This document shows positions 1 to 11,590 of a stretch of 64,000 nucleotides of DNA, piece by piece (within the stretch, counting starts at the first letter, position 1; every line of letters begins with the position of its first letter). The notes under the pieces were generated by a model. The model did not search any database, had not been told where the DNA came from, and saw only the letters and a program-made list of their open reading frames with translations. The DNA comes from Osmia lignaria lignaria. Its lineage: Eukaryota; Arthropoda; Insecta; Hymenoptera; Megachilidae. The position numbers and the translations under genes are program-made. The stretch is from NCBI RefSeq assembly GCF_051020975.1, contig NW_027478162.1:22258001-22322000 (forward strand). Direction: 5' to 3'.

Positions 1-26
1 TAGCTCGCTTCGTTTCCGAGATATAT

Positions 27-52
27 GCAGATTTATCTCAAGGGAAGGGGCC
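27..52 (+). repeat. Internal subrepeat, first copy (in every monomer)
   Basis: Positions 27-52 and 141-166 match at 23 of 26 bases, with differences at the 6th, 16th and 18th base. Both end in AAGGGGCC followed within 2 bases by ACGG. The offset between them is 114 bp, and an AGCTCGC heptamer also precedes each one (2-8 and 128-134). This suggests that the 322-bp unit was itself built from a shorter ancestral repeat. Confidence 0.8.
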
Positions 53-74
53 TGACGGACATATTTCGAGATAT

Positions 75-98
75 TTCTTCTTCTTGTTGTTCTTCTTC
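75..98 (+). repeat. TTC/TTG trinucleotide run inside the monomer
   Basis: Eight consecutive triplets read TTC x3, TTG x2, TTC x3. The length is constant in almost every unit, so this tract is not expanding or contracting as a free microsatellite would. Base variants do exist and mark lineages: TTGG at the second TTG (1635-type units), TGTGG (21593-type), TTATTC (23846-type), TTGTTC (24490-type) and TGTAC (25778-type). Confidence 0.85.
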
Positions 99-102
99 TG
101 CA

Positions 103-113
103 CAGCTAAGCTG
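103..113. repeat. Short palindrome CAGCT-A-AGCTG in the monomer
   Basis: This is a perfect inverted repeat of 5 bp with a one-base spacer. Variants break it in some lineages: AAACTGG in 2923- and 21593-type units, GAGCTGG in the 17409-type, AAGCTCG in the 12259-type and AAGCGGG in the 36398-type. It may only reflect base composition. Confidence 0.55.
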
Positions 114-140
114 GAAGTGGCATTTGCAGCTCGCAATAGT

Positions 141-166
141 GCAGAGTTATCTCAAAGAAAGGGGCC
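141..166 (+). repeat. Internal subrepeat, second copy (in every monomer)
   Basis: This is the partner of 27-52. It differs by G for T at its 6th base and by two G-to-A changes in the purine stretch (AAAGAAAGG instead of AAGGGAAGG). Both copies are among the least variable parts of the unit, although a minority of monomers carry AGTGG in the first copy (for example 11615-11645) or GAATGGGG in the second (for example 21088-21095). Confidence 0.8.
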
Positions 167-3100
167 ACGGTGTTTCTGTATCTCTATTATGTTGGTGCGG
201 CTTCGGAACTTTTAAATATCTTGATATATCTCGAGAACTACGCATCCGATCAAAAAATATCATAGAACATAAAAAGTAGGAAACTTAATTCTCTACAAAG
301 AAGGTCTCTTAACATTTTGCCATAGCTCGCTTCGTTTCCGAGATATTTGCAGATTTATCTCAAGGGAAGGGGCCTGACGGACATATTTCGAGATATTTCT
401 TCTTCTTGTTGTTCTTCTTCTGCACAGCTAAGCTGGAAGTGGCATTTGCGGCTCGCACTAGTGCAGAGTTATCTCAAAGAAAGGGGCCACGGTGTTTCTG
501 TATCTCTATTATGTTGGTGCGGCTTCGGATCTTTTAAATATCTCGATATATCTCGAAAACTACGCTTCTGATCAAAAAATATCATACAACGTAAATTGTG
601 GGAAACATAATTCTCTACAAAAAAGGTCTCTTAACATTTTGCCATAGCTCGCTTCGTTTCCGAGATATTTGCAGATTTATCTCAAGGGAAGGGGTCTGAC
701 GGACATATTTCGAGATATTTCTTCTTCTTGTTGTTCTTCTTCTGCACAGCTAAGCTGGAAGTGGCATTTGCAGCTCGCAATAGTGCAGAGTTATCTCAAA
801 GAAAGGGGCCACGGTGTTTCTGTATCTCTATTATGTTGGTGCGGCTTCGGAACTTTTAAATATCTTGATATATCTCGAGAACTACGCATCCGATCAAAAA
901 ATATCATAGAACATAAAAAGTAGGAAACTTAATTCTCTACAAAAAAGGTCTCTTAACATTTTGCCATAGCTCGCTTCGTTTCCGAGATATTTGCAGATTT
1001 ATCTCAAGGGAAGGGGCCTGACGGACATATTTCGAGATATTTCTTCTTCTTGTTGTTCTTCTTCTGCACAGCTAAGCTGGAAGTGGCATTTGCGGCTCGC
1101 ACTAGTGCAGAGTTATCTCAAAGAAAGGGGCCACGGTGTTTCTGTATCTCTATTATGTTCGTGCGGCTTCGGAACTTTTAAATATCTCGATATATCTCGA
1201 AAACTACGCTTCTGATCAAAAAATATTATAGAACATAAATTGTAGGAAACATAATTCTCTACAAAAAAGGTCTCTTAACATTTTGCCATAGCTCGCTTCG
1301 TTTCCGAGATATTTGCAGATTTATCTCAAGGGAAGGGGCCTAACGGACATATTTCGTGATATTTCTTCTTCTTGTTGTTCTTCTTCTGCACAGCTAAGCT
1401 GGAAGTGGCATTTGCAGCTCGCATTAGTGCAGAGTTATCTCACAGAAAGGGGCCACGGTGTTTCTGTATCTCTATTATGTTGGTGCGGCTTCGGAACTTT
1501 TAAATATCTTGATATATCTCGAGAACTACGCATCTGATCAAATAATATCATAGAACATAAAAAGTAGGAAACTTAATTCTCCACAAATAAGGTCTCTTAA
1601 CATTTTGCCATAGCTCGCTTCGTTTCCGAGATATTTGCAGATTTATCTCAAGGGAAGGGGCCTGACGGACATATTTCGAGATATTTCTTCTTCTTGTTGG
1701 TCTTCTTCTGCACAGCTAAGCTGGAAGTGGCATTTGCAGCTCGCAATAGTGCAGAGTTATCTCGAAGAAAGGGGCCACGGTGTTTCTGTATCTCTATTAT
1801 GTTGGTGCGGCTTTGGATCTTTTAAATATCTCGATATATCTCGAAAACTACGCTTCTGATCAAAAAATATCATACAACGTAAATTGTGGGAAACATAATT
1901 CTCTACAAAAAAGGTCTCTTAACATTTTGCCATAGCTCGCTTCGTTTCCGAGATATTTGCAGATTTATCTCAAGGGAAGGGGTCTGACGGACATATTTCG
2001 AGATATTTCTTCTTCTTGTTGTTCTTCTTCTGCACAGCTAAGCTGGAAGTGGCATTTGCAGCTCGCAATAGTGCAGAGTTATCTCAAAGAAAGGGGCCAC
2101 GGTGTTTCTGTATCTCTATTATGTTGGTGCGGCTTCGGAACTTTTAAATATCTTGATATATCTCGAGAACTACGCATCCGATCAAAAAATATCATAGAAC
2201 ATAAAAAGTAGGAAACTTAATTCTCTACAAAAAAGGTCTCTTAACATTTTGCCATAGCTCGCTTCGTTTCCGAGATATTTGCAGATTTATCTCGAGGGAA
2301 GGGGCCTGACGGACATATTTCGAGATATATCTTCTTCTTGTTGTTCTTCTTCTGCACAGCTAAGCTGGAAGTGGCATTTGCAGCTCGCAATAGTGCAGAG
2401 TTATCTCAAAGAAAGGGGCCAAGGTGTTTCTGTATCTCTATTATGTTGGTGCGGCTTCGGAACTTTTAAATATCTTGATATATCTCGAGAACTACGCATC
2501 TGATCAAATGATATCATAGAACATAAAAAGTAGGAAACTTAATTCTCCACAAATAAGGTCTCTTAACATTTTGCCATAGCTCGCTTCGTTTCCGAGATAT
2601 TTGCAGATTTATCTCAAGGGAAGGGGCCTGACGGACATATTTCGAGATATTTCTTCTTCTTGTTGTTCTTCTTCTGCACAGCTAAGCTGGAAGTGGCATT
2701 TGCAGCTCGCAATAGTGCAGAGTTATCTCAAAGAAAGGGGCCACGGTGTTTCTGTATCTCTATTATGTTGGTGCGGCTTCGGAACTTTTAAATATCTTGA
2801 TATATCTCGAGAACTACGCATCTGATCAAAAAATATCATAGAACATAAAAAGTAGGAAACTTAATTCTCTACAAAAAAGGTCTCTTAACATTTTGCCATA
2901 GCTCGCTTCGTTTCCAAGATACTTGCAGATTTATCTCAAGGGAAGGGGCCTGACGGACATATTTCGAGATATTTCTTCTTCTTGTTGTTCTTCTTCTGCA
3001 CAGCTAAACTGGAAGTGGCATTTCCAGCTCGCAGTAGTGCCGGGTTATCTCAAAGAAAGGGGCCACGGTGTTTCTGTATCTCTATTATGTTGGTGCGGCT

Positions 3101-3220
3101 TCGGAACTTTTAAATATCTTGATATATCTCGAGAACTACGCATCTGATCAAAAAATATCATAGAACATAAAAAGTAGAAAACTTAATTCTCTACAAAAAA
3201 GGTCTCTCAACATTTTGCCA

Positions 3221-3542
3221 TAGCTCGCTTCGTTTCCGAGATATATGCAGATTTATCTCAAGGGAAGGGGCCTGACGGACATATTTCGAGATATTTCTTC
3301 TTCTTGTTGTTCTTCTTCTGCACAGCTAAACTGAAAGTGGCATTTCCAGCTCGCAATAGTGCAGAGTTATCTGAAAGACAGGGGCCACGGTGTTTCTGTA
3401 TCTCTATTATGTTGGTGCGGCTTCGGTACTTTTAAATATCTTGATATATCTCGAAAACTACGCTTCTGATCAAAAAATATCATAGAACATAAATTGTAGG
3501 AAACATAATTCTCTACAAAAAAGGTCTCTTAACATTTTGCCA
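3221..3542 (+). repeat. Divergent monomer with disrupted open frame
   Basis: This unit has CTGAAAGTGG where relatives have CTGGAAGTGG, and CTGAAAGACAGG where they have CTGAAAGAAAGG. It also has CGGTACTTTT where others have CGGAACTTTT. The first change makes an in-frame stop in the frame that is open in most units. Its closest relatives are the units with the frame at 6465 and 8075. Confidence 0.8.
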
Positions 3543-4830
3543 TAGCTCGCTTCGCTTCCGAGATATATGCAGATTTATCTCAAGGGAAGGGGCCTGACGG
3601 ACATATTTCGAGATATTTCTTCTTCTTGTTGTTCTTCTTCTGCACAGCTAAGCTGGAAGTGGCATTTGCAGCTCGCAATAGTGCAGAGTTATCTCAAAGA
3701 AAGGGGCCACGGTGTTTCTGTATCTCTATTATGTTGGTGCGGCTTCGGAACTTTTAAATATCTTGATATATCTCGAGAACTACGCATCTGATCAAATAAT
3801 ATCATAGAACATAAAAAGTAGGAAACTTAATTCTCCACAAATAAGGTCTCTTAACATTTTGCCATAGCTCGCTTCGTTTCCGAGATATTTGCAGATTTAC
3901 CTCAAGGGAAGGGGCCTGACGGACATATTTCGAGATATTTCTTCTTCTTGTTGGTCTTCTTCTGCACAGCTAAGCTGGAAGTGGCATTTGCAGCTCGCAA
4001 TAGTGCAGAGTTATCTCGAAGAAAGGGGCCACGGTGTTTCTGTATCTCTATTATGTTGGTGCGGCTTCGGATCTTTTAAATATCTCGATATATCTCGAAA
4101 ACTACGCTTCTGATCAAAAAATATCATAGAACCTAAATTGTGGGAAACATAATTCTCTACAAAAAAGGTCTCTTAACATTTTGCCATAGCTCGCTTCGCT
4201 TCCGAGATATATGCAGATTTATCTCAAGGGAAGGGGCCTGACGGACATATTTCGAGATATTTCTTCTTCTTGTTGTTCTTCTTCTGCACAGCTAAGCTGG
4301 AAGTGGCATTTGCAGCTCGCAATAGTGCAGAGTTATCTCAAAGAAAGGGGCCACGGTGTTTCTGTATCTCTATTATGTTGGTGCGGCTTCGGAACTTTTA
4401 AATATCTTGATATATCTCGAGAACTACGCATCTGATCAAATAATATCATAGAACATAAAAAGTAGGAAACTTAATTCTCCACAAATAAGGTCTCTTAACA
4501 TTTTGCCATAGCTCGCTTCGTTTCCGAGATATTTGCAGATTTATCTCAAGGGAAGGGGCCTGACGGACATATTTCGAGATATTTCTTCTTCTTGTTGGTC
4601 TTCTTCTGCACAGCTAAGCTGGAAGTGGCATTTGCAGCTCGCAATAGTGCAGAGTTATCTCGAAGAAAGGGGCCACGGTGTTTCTGTATCTCTATTATGT
4701 TGGTGCGGCTTCGGATCTTTTAAATATCTCGATATATCTCGAAAACTACGCTTCTGATCAAAAAATATCATACAACGTAAATTGTGGGAAACATAATTCT
4801 CTACAAAAAAGGTCTCTTAACATTTTGCCA
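3543..4830 (+). repeat. Two-monomer unit repeated in tandem (2 x 644 bp)
   Basis: Units at 3543-3864 and 4187-4508 share the rare GCTTCGCTTCC head and ATATATGCAG. Units at 3865-4186 and 4509-4830 share the TTGG and CTCGAAG variants. Differences between the pairs are few: TTTACCTC against TTTATCTC, and GAACCTAAATTG against CAACGTAAATTG. Confidence 0.8.
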
Positions 4831-7800
4831 TAGCTCGCTTCGTTTCCGAGATATTTGCAGATTTATCTCAAGGGAAGGGGTCTGACGGACATATTTCGAG
4901 ATATTTCTTCTTCTTGTTGTTCTTCTTCTGCACAGCTAAGCTGGAAGTGGCATTTGCAGCTCGCAATAGTGCAGAGTTATCTCAAAGAAAGGGGCCACGG
5001 TGTTTCTGTATCTCTATTATGTTGGTGCGGCTTCGGAACTTTTAAATATCTTGATATATCTCGAGAACTACGCATCCGATCAAAAAATATCATAGAACAT
5101 AAAAAGTAGGAAACTTAATTCTCTACAAAAAAGGTCTCTTAACATTTTGCCATAGCTCGCTTCGTTTCCGAGATATTTGCAGATTTATCTCAAGGGAAGG
5201 GGCCTGACGGACATATTTCGAGATATTTCTTCTTCTTGTTGTTCTTCTTCTGCACAGCTAAGCTGGAAGTGGCATTTGCGGCTCGCACTAGTGCAGAGTT
5301 ATCTCAAAGAAAGGGGCCACGGTGTTTCTGTATCTCTATTATGTTGGTGCGGTTTCGGAACTTTTAAATATCTCGATATATCTCGAAAACTACGCTTCTG
5401 ATCAAAAAATATCATAGAACATAGAAAGTAGGAAACTCAATCCTCTACAAAAAAGGTCTCTTAACATTTTGCAATAGCTCGCTTCGTTTCCGAGATATTT
5501 GCAGATTTATCTCAAGGGAAGGGGCCTGACGGACATATTTCGAGATATTTCTTCTTCTTGTTGTTCTTCTTCTGCACAGCTAAGCTGGAAGTGGCATTTG
5601 CAGCTCGCAATTGTGCAGAGTTATCTCAAAGAGAGGGGCCACGGTGTTTCTGTATCTCTATTATGTTGGTGCGGCTTCGGAACTTTTAAATATCTTGATA
5701 TATCTCGAGAACTACGCGTCTGATCAAAAAATATCATAGAACATAAAAAGTAGGAAACATAATTCCATACAAAAAAGGTCTCTTAACATTTTGCCATAGC
5801 TAGCTTCGTTTCCGAGATATTTGCAGATTTATCTCAAGGGAAGGGGCCTGACGGACATATTTCGAGATATTTCTTCTTCTTGTTGTTCTTCTTCTGCACA
5901 GCTAAGCTGGAAGTGGCATTTGCAGCTCGCAATAGTGCAGAGTTATCTCAAAGAGAGGGGCCACGGTGTTTCTGTATCTCTATTATGTTGGTGCGGCTTC
6001 GGAACTTTTAAATATCTTGATATATCTCGAGAAGTACGCATCTGATCAAATAATATCATAGAACATAAAAAGTAGGAAACTTAATTCTCCACAAATAAGG
6101 TCTCTTAACATTTTGCCATAGCTCGCTTCGTTTCCGAGATATTTGCAGATTTATCTCAAGGGAAGGGGCCTGACGGACATATTTCGAGATATTTCTTCTT
6201 CTTGTTGGTCTTCTTCTGCACAGCTAAGCTGGAAGTGGCATTTGCAGCTCGCAATAGTGCAGAGTTATCTCGAAGAAAGGGGCCACGGTGTTTCTGTATC
6301 TCTATTATGTTGGTGCGGCTTCGGATCTTTTAAATATCTCGATATATCTCGAAAACTACGCTTCTGATCAAAAAATATCATAGAACATAAATTGTAGGAA
6401 ACATAATTCTCTACAAAAAAGGTCTCTTAACATTCTGCCATAGCTCGCTTCGTTTCCGAGATATATGCAGATTTATCTCAAGGGAAGGGGCCTGACGGAC
6501 ATATTTCGAGATATTTCTTCTTCTTGTTGTTCTTCTTCTGCACAGCTAAACTGGAAGTGGCATTTCCAGCTCGCAATAGTGCAGAGTTATCTGAAAGAAA
6601 GGGGCCACGGTGTTTCTGTATCTCTATTATGTTGGTGCGGCTTCGGAACTTTTAAATATCTTGATATATCTCGAAAACTACGCTTCTGATCAAAAAATAT
6701 CGTAGAACATAAATTGTAGGAAACATAATTCTCTACAAAAAAGGTCTCTTAACATTTTGCCATAGCTCGCTTCGCTTCCGAGATATATGCAGATTTATCT
6801 CAAGGGAAGGGGCCTGACGGACATATTTCGAGATATTTCTTCTTCTTGTTGTTCTTCTTCTGCACAGCTAAGCTGGAAGTGGCATTTGCAGCTCGCAATA
6901 GTGCAGAGTTATCTCAAAGAAAGGGGCCACGGTGTTTCTGTATCTCTATTATGTTGGTGCGGCTTCGGAACTTTTAAATATCTTGATATATCTCGAGAAC
7001 TACGCATCTGATCAAATAATATCATAGAACATAAAAAGTAGGAAACTTAATTCTCCACAAATAAGGTCTCTTAACATTTTGCCATAGCTCGCTTCGTTTC
7101 CGAGATATTTGCAGATTTATCTCAAGGGAAGGGGCCTGACGGACATATTTCGAGATATTTCTTCTTCTTGTTGTTCTTCTTCTGCACAGCTAAGCTGGAA
7201 GTGGCATTTGCAGCTCGCAATAGTGCAGAGTTATCTCAAAGAAAGGGGCCACGGTGTTTCTGTATCTCTATTATGTTGGTGCGGCTTCGGAACTTTTAAA
7301 TATCTTGATATATCTCGAGAACTACGCATCTGATCAAATAATATCATAGAACATAAAAAGTAGGAAACTTAATTCTCCACAAATAAGGTCTCTTAACATT
7401 TTGCCATAGCTCGCTTCGTTTCCGAGATATTTGCAGATTTATCTCAAGGGAAGGGGCCTGACGGACATGTTTCGAGATATTTCTTCTTCTTGTTGGTCTT
7501 CTTCTGCACAGCTAAGCTGGAAGTGGCATTTGCAGCTCGCAATAGTGCAGAGTTATCTCGAAGAAAGGGGCCACGGTGTTTCTGTATCTCTATTATGTTG
7601 GTGCGGCTTCGGATCTTTTAAATATCTCGATATATCTCGAAAACTACGCTTCTGATCAAAAAATATCATAGAACGTAAATTGTGGGAAACATAATTCTCT
7701 ACAAAAAATGTCTCTTAACATTTTGCCATAGCTCGCTTCGTTTCCGAGATATTTGCAGATTTATCTCAAGGGAAGGGGTCTGACGGACATATTTCGAGAT

Positions 7801-9338
7801 ATTTCTTCTTCTTGTTGTTCTTCTTCTGCACAGCTAAACTGGAAGTGGCATTTCCAGCTCGCAGTAGTGCCGAGTTATCTCAAAGAAAGGGGCCACGGTG
7901 TTTCTGTATCTCTATTATGTTGGTGCGGCTTCGGAACTTTTAAATATCTTGATATATCTCGAGAACTACGCATCTGATCAAAAAATATCATAGAACACAA
8001 AAAGTAGAAAACTTAATTCTCTACAGAAAAGGTCTCTCAACATTTTGCCATAGCTCGCTTCGTTTCCGAGATATATGCAGATTTATCTCAAGGGAAGGGG
8101 CCTGACGGACATATTTCGAGATATTTCTTCTTCTTGTTGTTCTTCTTCTGCACAGCTAAACTGGAAGTGGCATTTCCAGCTCGCAATAGTGCAGAGTTAT
8201 CTGAAAGAAAGGGGCCACGGTGTTTCTGTATCTCTATTATGTTGGTGCGGCTTCGGAACTTTTAAATATCTTGATATATCTCGAAAACTACGCTTCTGAT
8301 CAAAAAATATCATAGAACATAAATTGTAGGAAACATAATTCTCTACAAAAAAGGTCTCTTAACATTTTGCCATAGCTCGCTTCGCTTCCGAGATATATGC
8401 AGATTTATCTCAAGGGAAGGGGCCTGACGGACATATTTCGAGATATTTCTTCTTCTTGTTGTTCTTCTTCTGCACAGCTAAGCTGGAAGTGGCATTTGCA
8501 GCTCGCAATAGTGCAGAGTTATCTCAAAGAAAGGGGCCACGGTGTTTCTGTATCTCTATTATGTTGGTGCGGCTTCGGAACTTTTAAATATCTTGATATA
8601 TCTCGAGAACTACGCATCTGATCAAAAAATATCATAGAACATAAAAAGTAGGAAACTTAATTCTCTACAAAAAAGGTCTCTTAACATTTTGCCATAGCTC
8701 GCTTCGTTTCCAAGATACTTGCAGATTTATCTCAAGGGAAGGGGCCTGACGGACATATTTCGAGATATTTCTTCTTCTTGTTGTTCTTCTTCTGCACAGC
8801 TAAACTGGAAGTGGCATTTCCAGCTCGCAGTAGTGCCGAGTTATCTCAAAGAAAGGGGCCACGGTGTTTCTGTATCTCTATTATGTTGGTGCGGCTTCGG
8901 AACTTTTAAATATCTTGATATATCTCGAGAACTACGCATCTGATCAAAAAATATCATAGAACATAAAAAGTAGAAAACTTAATTCTCTACAGAAAAGGTC
9001 TCTCAACATTTTGCCATAGCTCGCTTCGTTTCCGAGATATATGCAGATTTATCTCAAGGGAAGGGGCCTGACGGACATATTTCGAGATATTTCTTCTTCT
9101 TGTTGTTCTTCTTCTGCACAGCTAAGCTGGAAGTGGCATTTGCAGCTCGCAATAGTGCAGAGTTATCTCAAAGAAAGGGGCCACGGTGTTTCTGTATCTC
9201 TATTATGTTGGTGCGGCTTCGGAACTTTTAAATATCTTGATATATCTCGAGAGCAACGCATCCGATCAAAAAATATCATAGAACATAAAAAGTAGGAAAC
9301 TTAATTCTCTACAAAAAAGGTCTCTTAACATTTTGCGA

Positions 9339-9659
9339 TAGCTCGCTTCGTTTCCGAGATATTTGCAGATTTATCTCGAGGGAAGGGGCCTGACGGACAT
9401 ATTTCGAGATATTTCTTCTTCTTGTTGTTCTTCTTCTGCACAGCTAAGCTGGACGTGGCATTTACAGCTCGCAAAGTGCAGAGTTATCTCAAAGAAAGGG
9501 GCCACGGTGTTTCTGTATCTCTATTATGTTGGTGCGGCTTCGGAACTTTTAAATATCTTGATATATCTCGAGAACTACGCATCTGATCAAAAAATATCAT
9601 AGAACATAAAAAGTAGGAAACTTAATTCTCTACAAATAAGGTCTCTTAACATTTTGCCA
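9339..9659 (+). repeat. 321-bp monomer, deletion lineage 1
   Basis: GCAAAGTGCAG replaces GCAATAGTGCAG, a one-base loss. The only other unit with this change is 14811-15131, its partner in the second copy of the 17-monomer repeat. Confidence 0.9.
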
Positions 9660-11269
9660 TAGCTCGCTTCGTTTCCGAGATATTTGCAGATTTATCTCAA
9701 GGGAAGGGGCCTGACGGACATTTTTCGAGATATTTCTTCTTCTTGTTGTTCTTCTTCTGCACAGCTAAGCTGGAAGTGGCATTTGCAGCTCGCAATAGTG
9801 CAGAGTTATCTCGAAGAAAGGGGCCACGGTGTTTCTGTATCTCTATTATGTTGTTGCGGCTTCGGAACTTTTAAATATCTTGATATATCTCGAGAACTAC
9901 GCATCTGATCAAAAAATATCATAGAACATAAAAAGTAGGAAACTTAATTCTCTACAAAAAAGGTCTCTTAACATTTTGCCATAGCTCGCTTCGTTTCCAA
10001 GATACTTGCAGATTTATCTCAAGGGAAGGGGCCTGACGGACATATTTCGAGATATTTCTTCTTCTTGTTGTTCTTCTTCTGCACAGCTAAGCTGGAAGTG
10101 GCATTTGCGGCTCGCACTAGTGCAGAGTTATCTCAGAGAAAGGGGCCACGGTGTTTCTGTATCCCTATTATGTTGGTGCGGCTTCGGAACTTTTAAATAT
10201 CTCGATATATCTCGAAAACTACGCTTCTGATCAAAAAATATCATAGAACATAAATTCTAGGAAACATAATTCTCTACAAAAAACGTCTCTTAACATTTTG
10301 CCATAGCTCGTTTCGTTTCCGAGATATTTGCAGATTCAGCTCAAAGGAACTGGCCTGACGGACATATTTCGAGATATTTCTTCTTCTTGTTGTTCTTCTT
10401 CTGCACAGCTAAGCTGGAAGTGGCATTTACAGCTCGCAATAGTGCAGAGTTATCTCAAAGAAAGGGGCCACGGTGTTTCTGTATCTCTATTATGTTGGTG
10501 CGGCTTCGGAACTTTTAAATATCTTGATATATCTCGAGAACTACGCATCTGATCAAAAAATATCATAGAGCATAAAAAGTAGGAAACCTAATTCTCTACA
10601 AAAAAGGTCTCTTAACATTTTGCCATAGCTCGCTTCGTTTCCGAGATATTTGCAGATTTATCTCAAGGGAAGGGGCCTGACGGACATATTTCGAGATATT
10701 TCTTCTTCTTGTTGTTCTTCTTCTGCACAGCTAAGCTGGAAGTGGCATTTGCAGCGCGCAATAGTGCAGAGTTATCTCAAAGAAAGGGGCCACGGTGTTT
10801 CTGTATCTCTATTATGTTGGTGCGGCTTCGGAACTTTTAAATATCTTGATATATCTCGAGAACTACGCATCTGATCAAAAAATATCATACTACAGAAAAA
10901 GTAGGAAACTTAATTCTCTACAAGAAAGGTCTCTAAACATTTTGCCATAGCTCGCTTCGTTTCCGAGATATTTGCAGATTTATCTCAAGGGAAGGGGCCT
11001 GACGGACATATTTCGAGATATTTCTTCTTCTTGTTGTTCTTCTTCTGCACAGCTAAGCTGGAAGTGGCATTTGCAGCTCGCAATAGTGCAGAGTTATCTC
11101 AAAGAGAGGGGCCACGGTGTTTCTGTATCTCTATTATGTTGGTGCGGCTTCGGAACTTTTAAGTATCTTGATCTATCTCGAGAACTACGCGTCTGATCAA
11201 AAAATATCATAGAACATAAAAAGTAGGAAACATAATTCCATACAAAAAAGGTCTCTTAACATTTTGCCA

Positions 11270-11590
11270 TAGCTCGCTTCGTTTCCGAGATATTTGCAGA
11301 TTTATCTCAAGGGAAGGGGCCTGACGGACACATTTCGAGATATTTCTTCTTCTTGTTGTTCTTCTTCTGCACGCTAAGCTGGAAGTGGCATTTGCAGCTC
11401 GCAATAGTGCAGAGTTATCTCAAAGAAAGTGGCCACGGTGTTTCTGTATCTCTATTATGTTGGTGCGGCTTCGGAACTTTTAAATATCTGGATATATCTC
11501 GAGAACTACGCATCTGATCAAAAAATATCATAGAACATAAAAAGTAGGAAACTTAATTCTCTACAAAGAAGGTCTCTTAACATTTTGCCA
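11270..11590 (+). repeat. 321-bp monomer, deletion lineage 2
   Basis: TGCACGCTAAGC replaces TGCACAGCTAAGC with a net loss of one base once the rest of the unit is counted at 321 bp. The unit is also marked by ACACATTTCG and AAAGTGGCCACGG. The same set of changes appears in 16742-17062, its partner in the second copy of the 17-monomer repeat. Confidence 0.8.

Larger units (their letters stand above)
17..233. repeat. CGAGATAT / ATATCTCG motif set, both orientations
   Basis: CGAGATAT occurs at 17-24 and 67-74. Its reverse complement ATATCTCG occurs at 226-233, with a one-base variant ATATCTTG at 216-223. In type B units the fourth site is also a perfect ATATCTCG, giving two direct and two inverted copies per 322 bp. 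This is dyad symmetry across the monomer, which could allow hairpins or mark protein binding. No function can be shown from sequence alone. Confidence 0.6.
1..322 (+). repeat. Reference monomer (first unit, type A)
   Basis: This unit serves as the coordinate reference for landmarks that recur in nearly all others. In order it holds the CTCGCTTCGTTTCCGAGATAT head (4-24), a first ATCTCAAGGGAAGGGG segment (35-50), a TTC/TTG run (75-98), a short palindrome (103-113), a second ATCTCAAAGAAAGGGG segment (149-164), an AT-rich TTTAAATA (211-218), CTCGAG (230-235), and an A-rich tail leading to GGTCTCTTAACATTTTGCCA (303-322). This copy has CCGATCA at 246-252, where most units have the BclI site TGATCA. 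It also has ATATATGCAG, where most have ATATTTGCAG. Confidence 0.95.
1..8075 (+). repeat. Left domain of mixed monomers, short-period structure
   Basis: Twenty-five units lie here. Variants private to or concentrated in this part include TTGTTGGTCTTC with ATCTCGAAGAAAGG (units with the frame at 1635, 3889, 4533, 6143 and 7431) and the CCGATCA loss of BclI (25, 669, 1957, 4855). Two-monomer periods are visible at 1-1288 and 3543-4830. A two-unit pair at about 1611-2254 recurs at 4509-5152, nine units later. A three-unit string at 2899-3864 recurs at 7729-8694, 15 units later. Copies differ at several sites, so this domain looks less recently homogenised than those to its right. Confidence 0.8.

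Noticed and set aside
9..26. CENP-B box in TTCGTTTCCGAGATAT
   Set aside because: It shares TTCG or CGTTTCC with the known 17-bp box depending on strand, but the required A and CGGG positions do not match in either orientation.
75..98. Independent microsatellite expansions of TTC
   Set aside because: The tract keeps the same eight-triplet length in nearly all units, so it is a fixed part of the monomer.
211..218. TATA-like TTTAAATA as a promoter in each unit
   Set aside because: It is an AT-rich word in an AT-rich unit, with no supporting initiator, transcript or downstream gene.
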